From contig JALLPB010000445.1 in the NCBI GenBank assembly GCA_036939975.1, positions 1 to 15,750 on the forward strand: DNA of 15,750 nt, in the 5' to 3' direction. The notes beneath the pieces are model-generated. The model saw only the letters and a list, made by a program, of their open reading frames with translations, was not told the DNA's origin and ran no database searches. The translations under genes were made by a program, and so were the position numbers. Positions 7,201-15,750 of the stretch are shown here, one piece after another (within the stretch, counting starts at the first letter, position 1; the number at the start of each line of letters is the position of its first letter). Origin of the DNA: Cyclostephanos tholiformis. Lineage: Eukaryota; Bacillariophyta; Thalassiosirophyceae; Thalassiosirales; Thalassiosiraceae.

Positions 7201-8419
7201 AATCTTGGCTGCTATGGACTGACCAGGCATTACAAAATGTTCAATGGCAGCAGCAGTTGAGGGGCAGGATATAGGCTTAGCAGTAGGCTAGCAATGTAGC
7301 CTGCTAGCTTCATTGCCAAACAGCTCAGGGCTTTGTTTGGTTGGACTGGTAAGTAAGGTAGTTGGTGTTGGTGGGTAGAAAGATAAACTTGTGCATCCAT
7401 CACTTGCTAAAATGAAGAGATGATTTCGTGAGGTCTCTTGGTCTTGCCCTTGCACCCTTAGCACTTCTGACACAAGAACTAACTAGAGTATCATGTTCTT
7501 CTCTTTCTCTTGGGCTTCTCTCGCCCTTGCACCCTGTGCTCTTTTGGGTGAGATATAACAACTCATTCTGTCTCTTATTTGTGAATTTCAATGATATCTA
7601 CTCCCCATTCTGTCTCTTGCTCTTGAGTTTCTCTCTTTACTCTCCATTCAGTCTATCCTGTGAGCTTCTCCCTTTCCTCTCAATTTCAATTCAGTCTCTT
7701 GCTCTTGAGTTCTTTCCCTCCTTCCTCTCCAAGCTGAATGCATGTTCTTCTCTAGCTGGGAGTGGTAGCACCCCTGCCAAGTTTTGGCAAGATGATTGCA
7801 TAACACGATGTTGTGGTAGGGGTTGGTCTTGCTGAGTGTATCTTGTTGGCCGAAATCCCCCCCTCCTTAATCTCATGTTCATGATCTCACATTGACTCAT
7901 AGATGAATGAGTTGTTGGGTGTCTGTGGTCCAGGTTAGAGAGAGAGTTGGTTTTTGGCCGTGCATGATGGATCGATGACGATGGCGACTCAAAATGCCAT
8001 CGAAGGAAAGAGCACTGGGTCAGTCATCTCTGAGATGACCATAGTCATCATATATATGTGCAACTCAGCCCCCATCCATCATTGGCAGGAGGCAATGTCC
8101 TGATCTGCAGGTAATTTGGCTTGTCCCGTTGTCATCATTTTGTTGTAGCGCCCCCACGTCGTCATTGGCGGTCCTCTCATCATATGTGCAGTTTTGCTCC
8201 TTGATGACAGGTGTTGAGAAGGAATCGCACCAAAACCACCATGCCATAGCAGCATCTACCACGCCATCACATAAGGAAGGAGCTCATGAGCAAGAGAGCA
8301 TTGTTTGTTGCCCACTTGAGAAGTACTTATTCCTACGTCGAATTACATTGAGTAATCTGTTCTCATAATGATGTGTACGTACTGTATCGTAGTAGAGTAC
8401 AATAATATTATTGTTTTGG
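7200..8419. other. Non-coding intergenic region with a pyrimidine-rich tract
   Basis: No gene is supported. Bases about 7430-7740 are CT-rich with repeated phrases: gtctcttgctcttgagtt occurs at 7612-7629 and 7694-7711, and cccttgcaccct occurs twice (near 7447 and 7522). Two small dyads are present: 7979-7985 with 7996-8002, and the perfect GTCATCTC-T-GAGATGAC at 8023-8039. Their function is unknown. Confidence 0.5.
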
Positions 8420-8430
8420 TGCCACGTGGA
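8420..8430 (+). promoter_or_regulatory. G-box element TGCCACGTGGA upstream of the Ubl gene
   Basis: It contains the palindrome CCACGTGG, a bHLH/bZIP-type core (CACGTG). The same 11-mer occurs inverted at 10784-10794 upstream of the kinase gene. It lies about 135 bp upstream of the preferred start at 8566. Confidence 0.45.
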
Positions 8431-8565
8431 GAATGAATGACACACTCCCGCCCGCCCCCATACCTATCCCCCGGCCAGCTAGCTCCCTCCCCTTCGGTCT
8501 TCGTATTATTTGTTATTTGCCCTGCCGTCTCGTCGTCCCCCAAAACATCCGACTACAATATCAAA

Positions 8566-10614
8566 ATGGTGGTCGCGACGACGACGACGATGGTGATCCC
8601 AACGCTGCTACTTCTGATGCATCGCTGCTCGTCGGCATCGACGAGCGCCGACGCCGCGTCATCGCCCTTCTCGTCGTCGTCGTCGTCGTCGACGGTGCAG
8701 CAGCCGCGACGACGACCGTTCCAACTCACGTCCGTAGCCGATGGCGTATCCGACGGCCTCTTCGTATTAGATTCGGCCTTGGTGGACGACGAAATTATGA
8801 GGGGGGGAATATTCGTCCCACCGACGACTTCTTCCTCCTCTTCCTCTTCCTCTTCCTCCTCCTCCAATCGATCGTATGCTTCGGCCTCCGCGATGTCGCC
8901 GCGGCAGGGGGGCGGCGCGGCGCTACGATGTTCGACGGCGTTCGTCGTTCGCGGGGGATCGATGTTGGATCGGGATGAGGATGCCGATCTCGCAGACCAC
9001 GAAAGCGTGGACGGGGGAGGAAGGGGGATGATATCCCTCGCCGAATCCACCGACGAGGGAGTGGAGGACGAGGAGGACGAGGAGGACGGGGAAGATCATG
9101 TGGAGGAGGACGAGGACGAAGGGGAAGGTGCCGCGCAGATGCCACCGTCTTCGTCTTCATCGTCCGGAGTGGTGAGGGTGACCGTACGCACGTCCGTGCG
9201 ATCCCCCGTCCTCGATCGAAGCGCCAAGATGATGTCGTCCGGGAAGCGCACCATCCTGTCGTTGAGACAGGCCGTGGGCAGGACCATGAACATACCCCTA
9301 TCGTCCGTGCGACTTCGTTTTCGTGGCAGGCTCCTGGACAATGATGACGAGACCGTAGACCAAGTACTTTCATCGCGGGATGATGAGGATGACGAGGACG
9401 ATGATGAAGCGGTGGGAGCCGACGATGATGATGATGACGACGACGACGACGTCCAGAGGCTATCCCTGACGTGCGACGCGATACCGCCGATCGATTCGAA
9501 GTTCGGTATAGAGTTGCGCGAGAGGGCGGCGAAAATGTCCACGAAGGAAATACTGGAGGCGTATTACCTCAACGTGGCGGGGATGGTTTACGGGCAGGAA
9601 TTACAGATGAGGGAACAACAACAACAACTGCCGCTGTCGGGGGCGTCGGTGGCATACGGGGATGCCAACGCGAGAGGAGGTGACGAGGGAGAAAATCGTT
9701 CCCTGGACCTTCGCAGGAGGGCGACCGTCGTTAGACGGCAGCTCGAGGGATCGATGTCTGACGAGACGCGACGTCTTATCGAGGAGGAACACGAGCGCGT
9801 CATAGCCAGGAGGAAAAGGAGGGACGATGCATCGAGTAACGTTGATGACGACGATGATGGGGAGGAGGTGTTCGGATTGATTCCGCGGGGGGTATCGTCT
9901 TTTTCGTCGAATCTCGTTCGGGCTAGGTCTATCAAGAAGAGGGGCGGTGCGTCGATGAACCTCAAGAGGGCGCTCCAAAGGAATTTGAACGTGGTACGTG
10001 GGGATAATGTTGTTATTCTTTTATTTGCATCTCGTCCATTACCAGAAGAGAATATTTTGTCGAACAATATCGAACTGTCATTCGCTCGCGTCAACGCTTT
10101 TTATAATACCCTAATCATTTCGAACGTCGGCGTATTATTACCTTCCCGCGCCTCGGTATTGCGTCAACGACTCAAGAACTGGGCCGACACGACACGCAAC
10201 TCCCTTCTCTTCCTATTCTTCGGGTACTTCGGCGGACGCAACTCCTTCTCCCGCACCTTGTTGCTGCTATCGTCGCCGTTGTGTTTCGTCATTCAGACAC
10301 GTCCGGTCAAGGTTGCCGTGAAGCAATTGTTCTATTCCATAGGACAGCCGCCTGGTATCTTCCTTAGTCTGTTGCCCGCCCCGCAGCAGGCCATAATGAG
10401 TTGCGATTACGCGGCATTGATGAGGGGGTTGTACGGCGAGGATGCATTAGAGGGCGAGAAATGGTTGAAAATGGAACGGTCGGAGGCGGAGGAGATTGCG
10501 AGGGGGAAGGGGAATGGTTTGGGTGGAAGGAACGCGAACTTCGATGACGAATACGATCAGTATGATGATGATGTTGATGGGGTAGATTATGACGACGACG
10601 ACGACGATGATTAG
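8566..10614 (+). CDS. Ubiquitin-like-domain membrane protein, unrecognised family
   Basis: The frame is open from ATG 8437. I prefer ATG 8566 (context caaaATGG), because it begins an apparent secretory signal (hydrophobic MVIPTLLLLM followed by Ser/Ala). From that start the frame is 682 codons. Order: signal; Ser-rich and Asp/Glu-rich linkers; a ubiquitin-like beta-grasp-type segment (about 9165-9470, VVRVTVRTSV ... SLRQAVGRTM ... RLRFRGRLLDNDDETVDQVL) interrupted by a poly-Asp loop; a helical segment (STKEILEAYYLNVAGMVYGQ, about 9541-9600); basic Arg-rich stretch; then hydrophobic segments (about 10200-10390: LLFLFFGYFGG and IFLSLLPAPQQAIM), suggesting a C-terminal membrane region; and an acidic Asp tail. 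The first ~430 residues before the linkers are low-complexity in large part. An in-frame intron is likely at 9994-10176. Targeting to ER or plastid is possible, but no clear ASAFAP motif is seen. Function is unknown. Confidence 0.75.
   Translation: MVVATTTTMVIPTLLLLMHRCSSASTSADAASSPFSSSSSSSTVQQPRRRPFQLTSVADGVSDGLFVLDSALVDDEIMRGGIFVPPTTSSSSSSSSSSSSNRSYASASAMSPRQGGGAALRCSTAFVVRGGSMLDRDEDADLADHESVDGGGRGMISLAESTDEGVEDEEDEEDGEDHVEEDEDEGEGAAQMPPSSSSSSGVVRVTVRTSVRSPVLDRSAKMMSSGKRTILSLRQAVGRTMNIPLSSVRLRFRGRLLDNDDETVDQVLSSRDDEDDEDDDEAVGADDDDDDDDDDVQRLSLTCDAIPPIDSKFGIELRERAAKMSTKEILEAYYLNVAGMVYGQELQMREQQQQLPLSGASVAYGDANARGGDEGENRSLDLRRRATVVRRQLEGSMSDETRRLIEEEHERVIARRKRRDDASSNVDDDDDGEEVFGLIPRGVSSFSSNLVRARSIKKRGGASMNLKRALQRNLNVVRGDNVVILLFASRPLPEENILSNNIELSFARVNAFYNTLIISNVGVLLPSRASVLRQRLKNWADTTRNSLLFLFFGYFGGRNSFSRTLLLLSSPLCFVIQTRPVKVAVKQLFYSIGQPPGIFLSLLPAPQQAIMSCDYAALMRGLYGEDALEGEKWLKMERSEAEEIARGKGNGLGGRNANFDDEYDQYDDDVDGVDYDDDDDDD
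9994..10176 (+). other. Probable stopless in-frame intron (183 bp)
   Basis: A GTACGT donor at 9994 and a CTCAAG end at 10176 would remove 61 codons and join LNV to NWADTTRNS in frame. The segment is visibly AT-richer (gttgttattcttttatttgc) than the GC-rich codons on both sides, yet contains no stop. It may be constitutively spliced or retained as an exitron-like coding insert. Confidence 0.6.
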
Positions 10615-10914
10615 ATATGATGAAAAAACTCTGGCGCGATATATAGGAATAAAAGCAATCCTTCTTCAAAAAAAGTTTCATGCAACATCATGATGCCAAA
10701 TCAAACTAGATCTTTCACACATATACCTCTCTCTAGAGAGGTTAGTTCAGTGATGTGTTCCGGCCGGCCCGAACTGTAGAGGTTCCACGTGGCAAGAAAT
10801 TCCTTCTCCCCACACAAAAACCAGGCGGAGTTGTTACGTTGTGTGTAGTAATATTTGGGGTTAGATGATGGTTCATCTTCTCTCCGGATCCGTATTGACA
10901 TAATAATATCACCG
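10615..10914. other. Intergenic region between the Ubl gene and the kinase gene
   Basis: 300 bases without a gene. It contains the perfect 12-bp palindrome CTCTCTAGAGAG (10729-10740), a GC-rich ccggccgg (about 10760-10768) and a G-box. It presumably holds the 3' end of the upstream gene and the kinase promoter. Confidence 0.5.
10784..10794 (-). promoter_or_regulatory. Inverted copy of the 11-bp G-box element upstream of the kinase
   Basis: Plus-strand tccacgtggca is the exact reverse complement of 8420-8430. It lies about 120 bp upstream of the kinase ATG (10915), a similar distance to that seen at the Ubl gene. Confidence 0.45.
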
Positions 10915-13323
10915 ATGCTATCGAGGTGGAGAATCATCATCCAGGTGACTTCAGCGTTCGTCGTCCACGTAGCGAGCGGGGACGGCAGGAGGAGCAGGGC
11001 CTATCCCCTCGGCTGTCTGCATCGTCATCCGTCGTACTACACCTACGACGAGCGGGAACGTCTCGACGATCCCGACGAGGGGGCAGACGGCGGCGGCGGC
11101 GGCGGCGATGGCGGTGGTGATGGTCTTGGGGGGGTGGGGACGACGATCGCGCCTCCGACGCCGGCGACGGAGATGGAGGACCTTCCCCATCGACCGACGA
11201 TGACTTACGCGTCGGCTACTCCGTCGCATCGCGACTTTCGCAGGCTACCGTCGCGGTCGTCGGGAATGCGCCTACCGTACGAACGGTTCGAGCCGACGAG
11301 GAAATTGGGATCGGGAAAATTCTCCGAGGTATACGAGGCGGTGGACGTCATTAGGCTCGAGGGGGGGATGAAGGAGGAGGAGGAAAGGAGGAGGAGGAGG
11401 AGGAGGAGGAAGAGGCGGAGGGGGAAAAGGATAGGGAGCGACGGATGGGAATCGCCAACGTCGTCGTCGTCCGAGCGAATGCGGCGTCTGAGGAGGAAGA
11501 GACGACGGCGACGACGGCGGAGGGGGGGAGACGATGGCACGACGAACGGCGATGATGTTGGAAGTGATGATGGTAACTACGGCAGCGGCGACGACGACCA
11601 CGAGGAGTACAACGACGAGGGGAAGCGCGGAGGGACGTCGAATGGTCGGACGGACGTCGACGATGATTCCAACGACGACGGCAACGAAGACGAATCATAC
11701 GAGTACGACGAACGCAGATTCGAGACCGGAAATACTTCCGAGTCGTTAACGTCGTCATTGGTCGTGCTCAAATGCCTCAAGCCTATCTCGGAGCGCAAGA
11801 TACGTCGTGAGTTGCTTGTGTTGACGCACTGCACGCAACAGCGATTGCCGAACCTCGCACGATTGATAGGCATAGTCCTGCCCAACTCGATGGACGACGA
11901 AAATAATGATCGGGATCACGATCTTGGGGAGGAAGGAGGACGGAGGATAGAGAAGGAATACGATGCGGCACTAAATATTACGACCGATAATGACGAGCTG
12001 TCCCTATCACAGCGGAAGGTGGCCGTGACCGCACTGCTCGGACAACGTAAACAATTACAACGCGTCGACGATGCGCAATCGTTGTCATTGACGAGGACCA
12101 CAATGATCGGTGAGAAATCGGCGACGGTTCGGAAATTCGGCGATGATGGACATCGCGACAATGCGAGGGAACGCGATCGACTGCGACATTTGGGAACGAC
12201 GCGGGAACAACTAACGCAACGATGGCGTACGCGGCAGCCGATCGCTTTAGTTTTGGAGCATGCCGGTACCGAATCCCAATGGCTGTGCCACGATGGCCGT
12301 CGACGGCGACGGGGCCGCGGATTCGATCGCGGGAACGATGATAATCGTGATGTCGATGGAAATAATAACCTTGCGAGCGAGGAGGATGACGATTATCTAT
12401 CAGAGCGAGAGGTGAAGTACTACCTTTGCCATCTCCTGGTAGCGCTGGACGCGCTCCACGCCGCCGGCATTATGCACAGAGACGTGAAACCGCGGAATAC
12501 GCTGATCAATCGATTCCCATCGAACGGCGAGATGAACAATAACGATCGTTGTTTACGACGCGACGAAGATAGCGATGTAGACCATAGGGTATTATCGCCG
12601 CCATCGCCCCCCCCGCCGCTGCCGTTGATGCTCGTCGACCTCGGCCTTGCTGACTTTTACCATCCCGGCAAGTCGTACAACGTCCGAGTCGCGTCGAGGC
12701 ATTACAAGTCGCCCGAACTCCTAATCGGGTATGAGGAGTACGATTACTCCGTCGACATGTGGGCGGTGGGTTGCATCCTCGTCGGACTGTTATTTCGGAG
12801 GGAACCCTTCTTCCACGGGAGAGACAACGAAGACCAGCTCGGACAGATAGTGAGCGTCCTGGGGATACGGGACTTCCTACGTTATTACAGACGCGTTGGC
12901 AGGCTGAGGTCGTCTCGCCAACGCGCCGACAACGACGGCGGAGTCGAGAACGGCAACGCAATGAGATTGAGTGACAAGGCTCGCGCCGCCATCGGTAAGT
13001 ATTGCTCTTGGGCTCCTGCTTCCGTCTCATCGTCTTCGTCTTCCAAGTATTCGTCGGAGGAGGATGAGACGCCGTCGAGCTCTACTCCTAATAATAGCGA
13101 TATGGGCTACCGCAAACCGTGGTTATCCTTCCTCTCGCCAAGGTGCCCCGTGCCGAGTCCGCAGGGATTGGACCTGTTGGATAAGCTGCTAGTGTACGAT
13201 CATGAGCTGAGATGGACGGCAAGAGAGGCATTGGAACATGAATTCTTCGACGACGTTCGCTCCCAAGTTTTCAGGGAGGTGCGGCAGAGAATGGAGTGGG
13301 AGGAGAATCGATGTCAATCATGA
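10915..13323 (+). CDS. CK2-alpha-like Ser/Thr protein kinase with large inserts
   Basis: The first true ATG in the frame is 10915, giving 802 residues against roughly 330-400 for ordinary CK2 alpha. Kinase motifs in order: glycine loop KLGSGKFSEVYEA (residue ~129); VVLKCLKP with catalytic Lys286; ERKIRRELLVL, matching the alpha-C Glu and basic segment of CK2; IMHRDVKPRN with Asp523; DLGLADFYHPG with Asp575 (CK2 usually has DWG); then NVRVASRHYKSPELL, DYSVDMWAVGC and EPFFHGRDNEDQL, all close to CK2 alpha. The C-terminal lobe ends with LLVYDHELRWTAREALEHEFF. Inserts: about 135 Arg/Glu then Asp-rich residues between glycine loop and Lys; about 130 residues between alpha-C and the hinge; a further insert before the HRD helix; and a Pro-rich insert between HRD and DLG. 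The N-terminus has a Gly run. All catalytic residues are present, so activity is expected; the inserts may mediate binding or localisation. CK2 phosphorylates acidic sites, often in the nucleus. Confidence 0.85.
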   Translation: MLSRWRIIIQVTSAFVVHVASGDGRRSRAYPLGCLHRHPSYYTYDERERLDDPDEGADGGGGGGDGGGDGLGGVGTTIAPPTPATEMEDLPHRPTMTYASATPSHRDFRRLPSRSSGMRLPYERFEPTRKLGSGKFSEVYEAVDVIRLEGGMKEEEERRRRRRRRKRRRGKRIGSDGWESPTSSSSERMRRLRRKRRRRRRRRGGDDGTTNGDDVGSDDGNYGSGDDDHEEYNDEGKRGGTSNGRTDVDDDSNDDGNEDESYEYDERRFETGNTSESLTSSLVVLKCLKPISERKIRRELLVLTHCTQQRLPNLARLIGIVLPNSMDDENNDRDHDLGEEGGRRIEKEYDAALNITTDNDELSLSQRKVAVTALLGQRKQLQRVDDAQSLSLTRTTMIGEKSATVRKFGDDGHRDNARERDRLRHLGTTREQLTQRWRTRQPIALVLEHAGTESQWLCHDGRRRRRGRGFDRGNDDNRDVDGNNNLASEEDDDYLSEREVKYYLCHLLVALDALHAAGIMHRDVKPRNTLINRFPSNGEMNNNDRCLRRDEDSDVDHRVLSPPSPPPPLPLMLVDLGLADFYHPGKSYNVRVASRHYKSPELLIGYEEYDYSVDMWAVGCILVGLLFRREPFFHGRDNEDQLGQIVSVLGIRDFLRYYRRVGRLRSSRQRADNDGGVENGNAMRLSDKARAAIGKYCSWAPASVSSSSSSKYSSEEDETPSSSTPNNSDMGYRKPWLSFLSPRCPVPSPQGLDLLDKLLVYDHELRWTAREALEHEFFDDVRSQVFREVRQRMEWEENRCQS

Positions 13324-14216
13324 TCGCTCGTCTGGTCCCCTCCTGTCCTTGCTAATGGTTCAGTCTTTGATACACCGTTAGCTCTCCAAGCTGTCGGAAA
13401 GCCCCGTGTCCAATCTGGCGCACTCCTCCTGCATACAGTGACCGGGATTGCCAAGAGTGACTCCATTGAGGCGGACCTCCAGTGGCATGGTCTAGTCACG
13501 CGCCTTATTCAGGCGCGTTCAAGCCAGGATAATGAAGAGTTAGTAATCCCTGTCTGCGACGTGAGCGGGTCCATGGCAGGTTAGCCGATGGAGGTTGCAA
13601 TTGCGCTGTCGCTGCTGCTAGCCGAGTCCGCACCAAAAGACAGCCCCGTCGTCGGTAAAATTTTCACGTTCCATGAGCAACCCCAGCTCCTTACCGTGCC
13701 GAACATCCCAGACTATGCCATTGGCGAAGTGGCCGAAGGAGATCTAGCCAAGCGGGTGGCATGGGTTAGGAATGTGCCTTGGGGGTTCAGCACCAACTTT
13801 GATGCTGTCATGGACCTTTTGCTTGAATTATGCATCCAGCATGCCCTGCCACCGGAGCGAGCTGTTGCTACGAAAGTGTGCGTTTTACTGACATGCGGTT
13901 TGACGAGGGAAGCGGGTCGCATCGGGCCACGCCTTGGGAGACTGCACACGAGTCATCGGTTCGTAGGTGGCTGGATGCAGGGTACCCGTCTGCCCCACGC
14001 ATCTTGTACTGGAATGAACGCCCAGCGAAAAGTGTGCCTGTGACGAAGACCGAAGAGGGAGTGATGATGCTCAGCGGATTCTCGTCGAGCTTGCTCGAGG
14101 CATTCGTGGCTGGTAACATGGACAAGTTTAGTCCCATCTTGAAAATGATTGAGCTCCTCGGAAAGGAGTGCTACCTTCGACTTCGACTCAGTGCCAGACG
14201 CACAGGAATGGACTGA
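13324..14216 (+). pseudogene. DUF2828 (vWA-like) gene fragment, broken
   Basis: The frame is open immediately after the kinase stop, in the same frame. It shows the DUF2828 hallmark VIPVCDVSGSMAG (MIDAS-like DxSxS, metal-binding in vWA folds), then PMEVAIALSLLLAES, ITFHEQPQ-type text and VPWGFSTNFDAVMDLLL. Lesions: TAG 13582-13584 just after the MIDAS motif, and a one-base loss in the T-run 13883-13886, after which the conserved frame resumes in another register (FTDMRFDE, GYPSAPRILYWNERP, MLSGFSSSLLEAF). The fragment then ends at TGA 14214-14216. The N-terminal part of a typical family member is absent. The family's function is not well defined. This is probably a truncated duplicate inserted next to the kinase gene. 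Confidence 0.75.
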
Positions 14217-15750
14217 GGACATGAGTTGGGAGAGTGCTTAGGCTTATGTTCATCGATGTCTCTTAGTTTAATCAAAGCTCAGAACTATTAAATAGTAAGA
14301 ATTTAGCACAACTAAGTACACTGATTTGTCCATTTTCCTTAATCCATCTTGAAAGTAAGCTGGCCTTTGTGCCCCCCCAAACTTTTCTTATTGTGGTACA
14401 TCATCCAAAGAGATCATACCACAGCCCCAACAAACATTCTAACAGGACATTCATGCCAAAACAACTTCCTCAACAGGCTTCTTCTCATTCATGACAGGCT
14501 TGGGGGAAGGTCCCAGGAAGGCCTCAGGCATCACTGATGAGTGGTGGTGAGAAATATTCCACTCTCAGTCTCTCCAAACTTACTCAAAGGAATATCCACT
14601 CTTGACCTTATCACCGGTGGATCCCATAGTAAATTCATAGATCTCAGCATCTTGACCCATGTGGCTGTAGTGCATTTTGTATTTTTGACACAAAGAAAAC
14701 GGACTGAGATTAGAGTGGTCTTAGAGAGGGCAGGCGCAAACCGCTTCCGCCCTACATCCAGTGGAGACTGTCCATTGCTAGACAACCAACATTAGTAGCA
14801 CCATGGGCATAAGGCTAAGGGCATAGTACATAGTGTGCAAAAACATATCCTAGCAATGGTGATTATAATTCTCTCTCAAACACTTTTGATGCCAAAGACA
14901 GTCATAAAAAAAGGCCCCAGATGGCACCGTAGAGTGCTCATTTTTTCACATTTTTGAGTAGCAAGTAGAGTACTTGTTTACCAGCCTTTTGGGTCTGGCA
15001 AAGTCCTAAAATTTTTTTGTCAGAGCCAATTTTATGCATCTCCCTTTTGAGCCCAATTATCTCAACTTTCACATGGAGTTATGGATAAAACCAACATTCT
15101 ATCCAACCCCTCCATTCCGTGAGGATTGCGGCGACACCATTATTATTGGTATTGAGTGCCGGATTGGGTGTCCATAACATCACATTCGGTAGCTAAAAAT
15201 TTAGAATTTGAATTTTCCTCATTTGCAAAAGTCTAACCCATTGCAAAATTGGGGCCTGTCACAGGATCTAGCCGGGGATCTGTGTTCCACACTCTGTTGA
15301 TGTGGGGCCTCTAGTGGCAATTTACAGAAAAGAGTACCTCTTCACAATCTACCCTACATTGAGCATATCTTTTTTTGCAATAAAAATTTTCAAAAATGTC
15401 AAAGCAAAAGAGTTACTGCAAAGCTTCTGGTGAGGAGCGAACTCAATCCAGACCCTGACACAAGACTAAGAGTTCCCAGAGCCATGTTGGTTAAGGGGTA
15501 CTCTGCAGAGGGGGCTGCCGATCTAACACTGCAGCAGCAGGTTCACTGGATTGCAAAAAATCTGAAAGAGGAGGATCCCCCCTCCCCTCCAGAGCTGGCA
15601 GTGTTATCAAGAAAATAAATAGAGGAGAGAATAAGGATGGAGGAAGTAAAAATGACGAGGAGGCATGATAAGAAACATACCTCACAAAAACCAAGAATGG
15701 ATCTATAAAATTTACAATTTTGCCCAGTTGAGTGTACTGCTTCTAGGTTC
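14217..15750. other. AT-richer region without a supported gene
   Basis: Weak ORFs only: 14531-14785 (-), protein-like but unrecognised, and 15430-15618 (+), whose first ATG is 15484 and which reads MLVKGYSAEGAADLTLQQQV. The latter resembles short helix-turn-helix-like N-termini of transposases, but too weakly to call. There are several A/T runs and C runs. No RNA gene was recognised. Confidence 0.4.

Noticed and set aside
8437..8565. Upstream ATG 8437 as the start of the Ubl gene
   Set aside because: Possible, but the 43 residues are Pro/Ser-rich without a domain and the ATG at 8566 has better context and begins a signal-like segment.
8553..9542. Minus-strand Ser/Glu/Arg-rich ORFs opposite the Ubl gene
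   Set aside because: Antisense shadows of gac/tcg repeats; the + strand frame has domain-like segments and a proper start.
11205..11758. Minus-strand Pro/Arg/Ser ORFs opposite the kinase inserts
   Set aside because: Shadows of Arg/Glu/Asp codon repeats in the kinase gene.
15395..15618. Transposase N-terminus (helix-turn-helix) near the window end
   Set aside because: Frame is short and discontinuous, and the resemblance is too weak without a search.

Overview
The window is nuclear DNA of a eukaryotic microalga, most likely a stramenopile and probably a centric diatom. The evidence is short GT-AG introns (about 80 to 180 bases), large nuclear-type proteins rich in Ser, Asp and Glu runs, a reprolysin-like metallopeptidase joined to CBM6 repeats, a DDE_1-type transposon and a UGA-containing selenoprotein gene. 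The species was not determined; assignments rest on remembered family motifs and hand-traced reading frames, without any database search.

Layout. Bases 1-2917 are a decayed DDE_1-superfamily DNA transposon. It has imperfect inverted ends near 61-85 and 2897-2916, and its transposase frame is broken by one in-frame TGA. Bases 3182-4352 (+) hold a five-exon peroxiredoxin gene of the PRDX5/PrxII class. Its only in-frame stop, TGA 3766-3768, replaces the peroxidatic cysteine, and a type II SECIS-like hairpin lies in the 3' flank at about 4411-4477. This is a probable mitochondrial selenoprotein peroxiredoxin and the most interesting item in the window. Bases 4627-4843 (-) may be the last exon of a convergent gene. 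Bases about 4899-6570 (-) are a spliced but dead metallopeptidase-CBM6 pseudogene, with possible remnants up to about 7200. Bases 7200-8420 are non-coding and include a pyrimidine-rich stretch.

Bases 8420-13323 are a GC-rich segment with two intact genes on the + strand: a ubiquitin-like-domain membrane protein (8566-10614, probably with one stopless intron) and a casein-kinase-2-alpha-like kinase with very large acidic and basic inserts (10915-13323). Each has the same 11-bp G-box element upstream, in opposite orientation. Directly after the kinase stop, in the same frame, lies a broken DUF2828 (vWA-like) gene fragment (13324-14216). Bases 14217-15750 are AT-richer and contain only weak ORFs.

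The intact genes look like independent housekeeping or regulatory genes, with dead mobile or duplicated material between them. No operon-like organisation is expected or seen.
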